Of a stretch of 64,000 bases of DNA, positions 61,688 to 64,000 are shown one piece after another. A program made the translations under genes and the position numbers. This DNA is from Escherichia coli. GTDB lineage: Bacteria > Pseudomonadota > Gammaproteobacteria > Enterobacterales > Enterobacteriaceae. The first letter of the stretch is position 1. Each line of letters starts with the position of its first letter. Under the pieces are notes generated by a model that was not told the origin of the DNA, made no database searches, and was given only the letters and a program-made list of their open reading frames with translations. The DNA lies in assembly GCA_021307345.1 (NCBI GenBank), contig CP089930.1:1860001-1924000 (forward strand). The letters run 5' to 3'.

Positions 61688-62935
61688 ATGGCGGGAAACG
61701 TTTTGTATCAGGATCACGCCATGAAACAACTCACCAACGCTTCACGAAATCACCTGCTCACCAATACCAATACCTGGACACCTGACAGCCAGTGGCTGGT
61801 GTTTGATGTGCGTCCTTCTGGCGCGTCGTTTACCGGCGAGACCATTGAGCGCGTGAATATCCATACCGGCGAGGTCGAGGTTATCTACCGGGCGTCACAG
61901 GGCGCACACGTCGGCGTGGTGACCGTTCATCCGAAGTCAGAGAAATATGTCTTCATCCACGGCCCTGAAAATCCTGATGAAACATGGCATTACGATTTCC
62001 ATCACCGCCGTGGCGTGATTGTTGAAAGTGGAAAGGTGAGTAATCTCGATGCAATGGATATTACCGTTCCGTACACCCCAGGGGCGCTACGTGGCGGCAG
62101 CCATGTGCATGTTTTTAGCCCGAACGGTGAAATGGTGAGTTTTACCTATAACGACCATGTAATGCATGAACTCGATTCGGCGCTGGATTTGCGAAACGTC
62201 GGGGTTGCCGTACCGTTTGGCCCGGTCAACGTACAAAAGCAGCATCCGCGTGAATACAGCGGTAGCCACTGGTGCGTGCTGGTGAGTAAAACTACGCCCG
62301 CGCCGCAGCCTGGCAGTGATGAAATCAATCGCGCTTATGAAGAGGGATGGGTAGGAAATCACGCGCTGGCATTTATTGGCGACACGCTTTCGCAAAAGGG
62401 CGAGAAAGTACCAGAGCTGTTTATTGTTGAGTTGCCGCAAGACGAAAACGGCTGGAAAGCAGCAGGTGATGCGCCGTTAAGCGGAACTGAATCGACCCTG
62501 CCCGCGCCGCCGCGTGGCGTCGTGCAGCGACGTTTAACCTTTACACACCATCGGACTTATCCGGGGTTAGTCAACGTCCCGCGCCACTGGGTGCGCTGTA
62601 ATCCACAGGGTACGCAAATCGCGTTTTTAATGCGTGATGATAACGGCATTGTGCAACTGTGGCTTATCTCGCCACAGGGAGGCGAGCCGCGCCAGTTAAC
62701 CCATAACAAAACGGATATCCAGTCTGCATTTAACTGGCATCCATCAGGAGAGTGGCTGGGAGTTGTGCTGGATAACCGCATTGCCTGCGTACATGCGCAA
62801 AGCGGTGAAGTTGAGTATTTAACTGATAATCACGCCAACCCACCTTCGGCAGACGCCGTGGTCTTCTCGCCGGACGGTAAATGGCTGGCGTGGATGGAAG
62901 CAGGTCAGCTGTGGATCACCGAAACGGGTCGCTAG
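61688..62935 (+). CDS. yidR: DUF3748 beta-propeller protein YidR
   Basis: A 415-residue protein with repeated TolB/WD40-like blades, for example DSQWLVFDVRPSG, NPQGTQIAFLMRDDNG, HPSGEWLGVVLDNR and SPDGKWLAWMEAGQ, so a six- or seven-bladed propeller is likely. Function unknown. Two adjacent ATG codons (61685 and 61688) are possible; an internal ATG at 61721 (MKQLTNASRNH) has a better Shine-Dalgarno (AGGA) and may be the real start, giving 404 residues. Its stop codon abuts the stop of yidQ. Confidence 0.88.
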   Translation: MAGNVLYQDHAMKQLTNASRNHLLTNTNTWTPDSQWLVFDVRPSGASFTGETIERVNIHTGEVEVIYRASQGAHVGVVTVHPKSEKYVFIHGPENPDETWHYDFHHRRGVIVESGKVSNLDAMDITVPYTPGALRGGSHVHVFSPNGEMVSFTYNDHVMHELDSALDLRNVGVAVPFGPVNVQKQHPREYSGSHWCVLVSKTTPAPQPGSDEINRAYEEGWVGNHALAFIGDTLSQKGEKVPELFIVELPQDENGWKAAGDAPLSGTESTLPAPPRGVVQRRLTFTHHRTYPGLVNVPRHWVRCNPQGTQIAFLMRDDNGIVQLWLISPQGGEPRQLTHNKTDIQSAFNWHPSGEWLGVVLDNRIACVHAQSGEVEYLTDNHANPPSADAVVFSPDGKWLAWMEAGQLWITETGR

Positions 62936-63268
62936 TCAGTTCGCTGGCATTCTGGCTGGTGGAATAACGGCATTGATGGCTTGCGCGTCGGCTTCGCTTT
63001 TTTCCACGCGCGAGCGCACCGAACTGTCTTTGCGGAACGCATCCCACGGCAGCAAAAGTGTGTCCATGACTGCGGTAAATGGCATATCGAGAATCGCCAG
63101 CGATTTGGTTCCCCAGTTTGTTGTGTCATCGCCAATCATAGTGACACTGGCGCGGGTGCCGGGATACGTTCCCTCCTTACCTCCGGTATGGGACATTACG
63201 CTGGAGCATCCTCCGAGTAATGTCATTCCGCTGCATATCATGGACGCTAACAACACATTTCTTATCAT
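62936..63268 (-). CDS. yidQ: Small lipoprotein YidQ
   Basis: A 110-residue DUF1375-type lipoprotein: MIRNVLLASMICSGMTLLGGC with lipobox LGGC (Cys at residue 21), followed by SVMSHTGGKEG and a segment with FTAVMDTLLLPWD. The ATG at 63268 gives the accepted size; upstream ATGs (63346) lie in the non-coding leader. Function unknown. Convergent with yidR with no base between the stop codons. Confidence 0.92.
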   Translation of the reverse strand: MIRNVLLASMICSGMTLLGGCSSVMSHTGGKEGTYPGTRASVTMIGDDTTNWGTKSLAILDMPFTAVMDTLLLPWDAFRKDSSVRSRVEKSEADAQAINAVIPPARMPAN

Positions 63269-63441
63269 AATAAATTCATCTGTTAATCGTGGGTGTTGGC
63301 ATGATGTGTTATAGCGATCCCTTGCCGAAAATAACATCATCATCATGTCGCACTGTGGCGGCTATCGCACTTTAACGTTTCGTGCTGTCCTCCAGTCTAT
63401 GCAATAGACCACAAACTGCAAAAAAAAGTCCGTTGGAAAGG

Positions 63442-63470
63442 CTTGAAAAGTGCATATCCAGACCCATTTT
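63442..63470 (+). promoter_or_regulatory. Sigma32 heat-shock promoter of ibpA
   Basis: CTTGAAA (63442-63448) and CCCATTTT (63463-63470), with 14 bases between, fit the sigma32 consensus. Transcription would begin near 63476. Confidence 0.85.
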
Positions 63471-63475
63471 TATAC

Positions 63476-63572
63476 CGTAGCTGATGAGAGCGCGCCTGAT
63501 GGGTGTTCTGGCTACCCGACCTGTCCATTGTGGAAGGTCTTATATTCTCGCTGATTTCAGGAGCTATTAATT
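63476..63572 (+). promoter_or_regulatory. ROSE-type RNA thermometer in the ibpA leader
   Basis: The about 97-base leader ends with TCGCTGATTTCAGGAGCTATT before the ATG. The Shine-Dalgarno AGGAG can pair with the upstream U-C-G-C-U, the hallmark of ROSE elements, which melt at heat-shock temperature. A stem around GATGGGTGTTC and GGCTACCC lies farther upstream. Confidence 0.75.
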
Positions 63573-63986
63573 ATGCGTAACTTTGATTTATCCCCGCTTT
63601 ACCGTTCTGCTATTGGATTTGACCGTTTGTTTAACCACTTAGAAAACAACCAGAGCCAGAGTAATGGTGGCTACCCTCCGTATAACGTTGAGCTGGTAGA
63701 CGAAAACCATTACCGCATTGCTATCGCTGTCGCGGGGTTTGCTGAGAGTGAACTGGAAATTACCGCCCAGGACAATCTGTTGGTGGTGAAAGGTGCCCAT
63801 GCTGACGAACAAAAAGAGCGCACCTATCTGTACCAGGGCATCGCAGAACGCAACTTCGAACGCAAATTCCAGTTAGCTGAGAACATTCATGTTCGTGGCG
63901 CTAACCTGGTGAACGGGCTGCTGTATATCGATCTTGAACGCGTGATTCCGGAAGCGAAAAAACCGCGCCGTATCGAAATCAACTAA
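63573..63986 (+). CDS. ibpA: Small heat-shock protein IbpA
   Basis: A 137-residue alpha-crystallin-type chaperone (Hsp20 family). The central crystallin domain covers about residues 35-125, with [14 protein letters not shown] and a GLLYIDLE strand near the end. The C-terminal IEI motif (RRIEIN) contacts neighbouring subunits. It binds denatured proteins in inclusion bodies, with IbpB, whose gene should follow just beyond the window. Confidence 0.97.
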
Positions 63987-64000
63987 TTCTCTAAGGCCGC

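Overview
The window is a continuous piece of an Escherichia chromosome (E. coli or a very close relative) spanning the origin of replication. Nearly every protein is recognisable as the orthologue of an E. coli K-12 gene and the order is the K-12 order read in the reverse direction: yieP-[hsrA]-rbsRKBCAD-kup-ravA-viaA-asnA-asnC-mioC-oriC-mnmG-rsmG-atpIBEFHAGDC-glmU-glmS-[fimbrial operon]-pstSCAB-phoU-yieH-adeP-chrR-yieE-yidZ-mdtL-tnaBAC-mnmE-yidC-yidD-rnpA-rpmH-dnaA-dnaN-recF-gyrB-yidB-yidA-yidX-cbrA-yidR-yidQ-ibpA. Comparisons with K-12 are from memory, not from an alignment.

Layout. 1-6.6 kb: tail of the regulator gene yieP, a decayed remnant of hsrA, and the ribose operon on the minus strand with its RbsR operator and a CRP-like site. 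6.7-13.9 kb: potassium transporter kup, the ravA-viaA pair, asparagine synthetase asnA with its regulator asnC, and mioC. 13.87-14.15 kb: oriC with DnaA boxes and three 13-mers. 14.2-24.4 kb: mnmG, rsmG and the nine-gene ATP synthase operon with promoter and terminators. 24.4-28.1 kb: glmU-glmS, amino-sugar synthesis for the cell envelope. 28.1-33.5 kb: an AT-rich chaperone-usher fimbrial operon of the long polar fimbriae type placed at the attTn7/glmS-pstS junction; this is the main accessory element. 33.6-38.4 kb: the phosphate transport operon pstSCAB-phoU with PHO boxes. 38.5-44.3 kb: yieH, adeP, chrR, yieE, yidZ, mdtL. 44.4-47.6 kb: the tryptophanase operon with leader peptide tnaC. 47.7-51.6 kb: mnmE, yidC, yidD, rnpA, rpmH. 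52.2-58.2 kb: dnaA-dnaN-recF-gyrB. 58.4-64 kb: yidB, yidA, a YidX-like lipoprotein, cbrA, yidR, yidQ and the heat-shock gene ibpA with its sigma32-type promoter and RNA-thermometer leader.

Differences from the K-12 layout: hsrA is reduced to a scar; the bgl/yieLK/cbrBC block is absent between phoU and yieH; the dgo (galactonate) operon is absent between yidX and cbrA; the fimbrial operon is present after glmS. TnaC ends in UAA rather than UGA, DnaA has a diverged, one-residue-shorter linker, and the R2 DnaA box of oriC differs by one base. Together with scattered changes in GyrB this points to a lineage away from K-12, perhaps a deep E. coli phylogroup or a cryptic Escherichia clade; the sequence alone does not settle which. 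I saw no tRNA or rRNA genes, insertion sequences, prophage or CRISPR array, and no wholly new multi-gene system. The most interesting items are the fimbrial island with its nested palindrome and the small changes in the tna and oriC/DnaA control elements.
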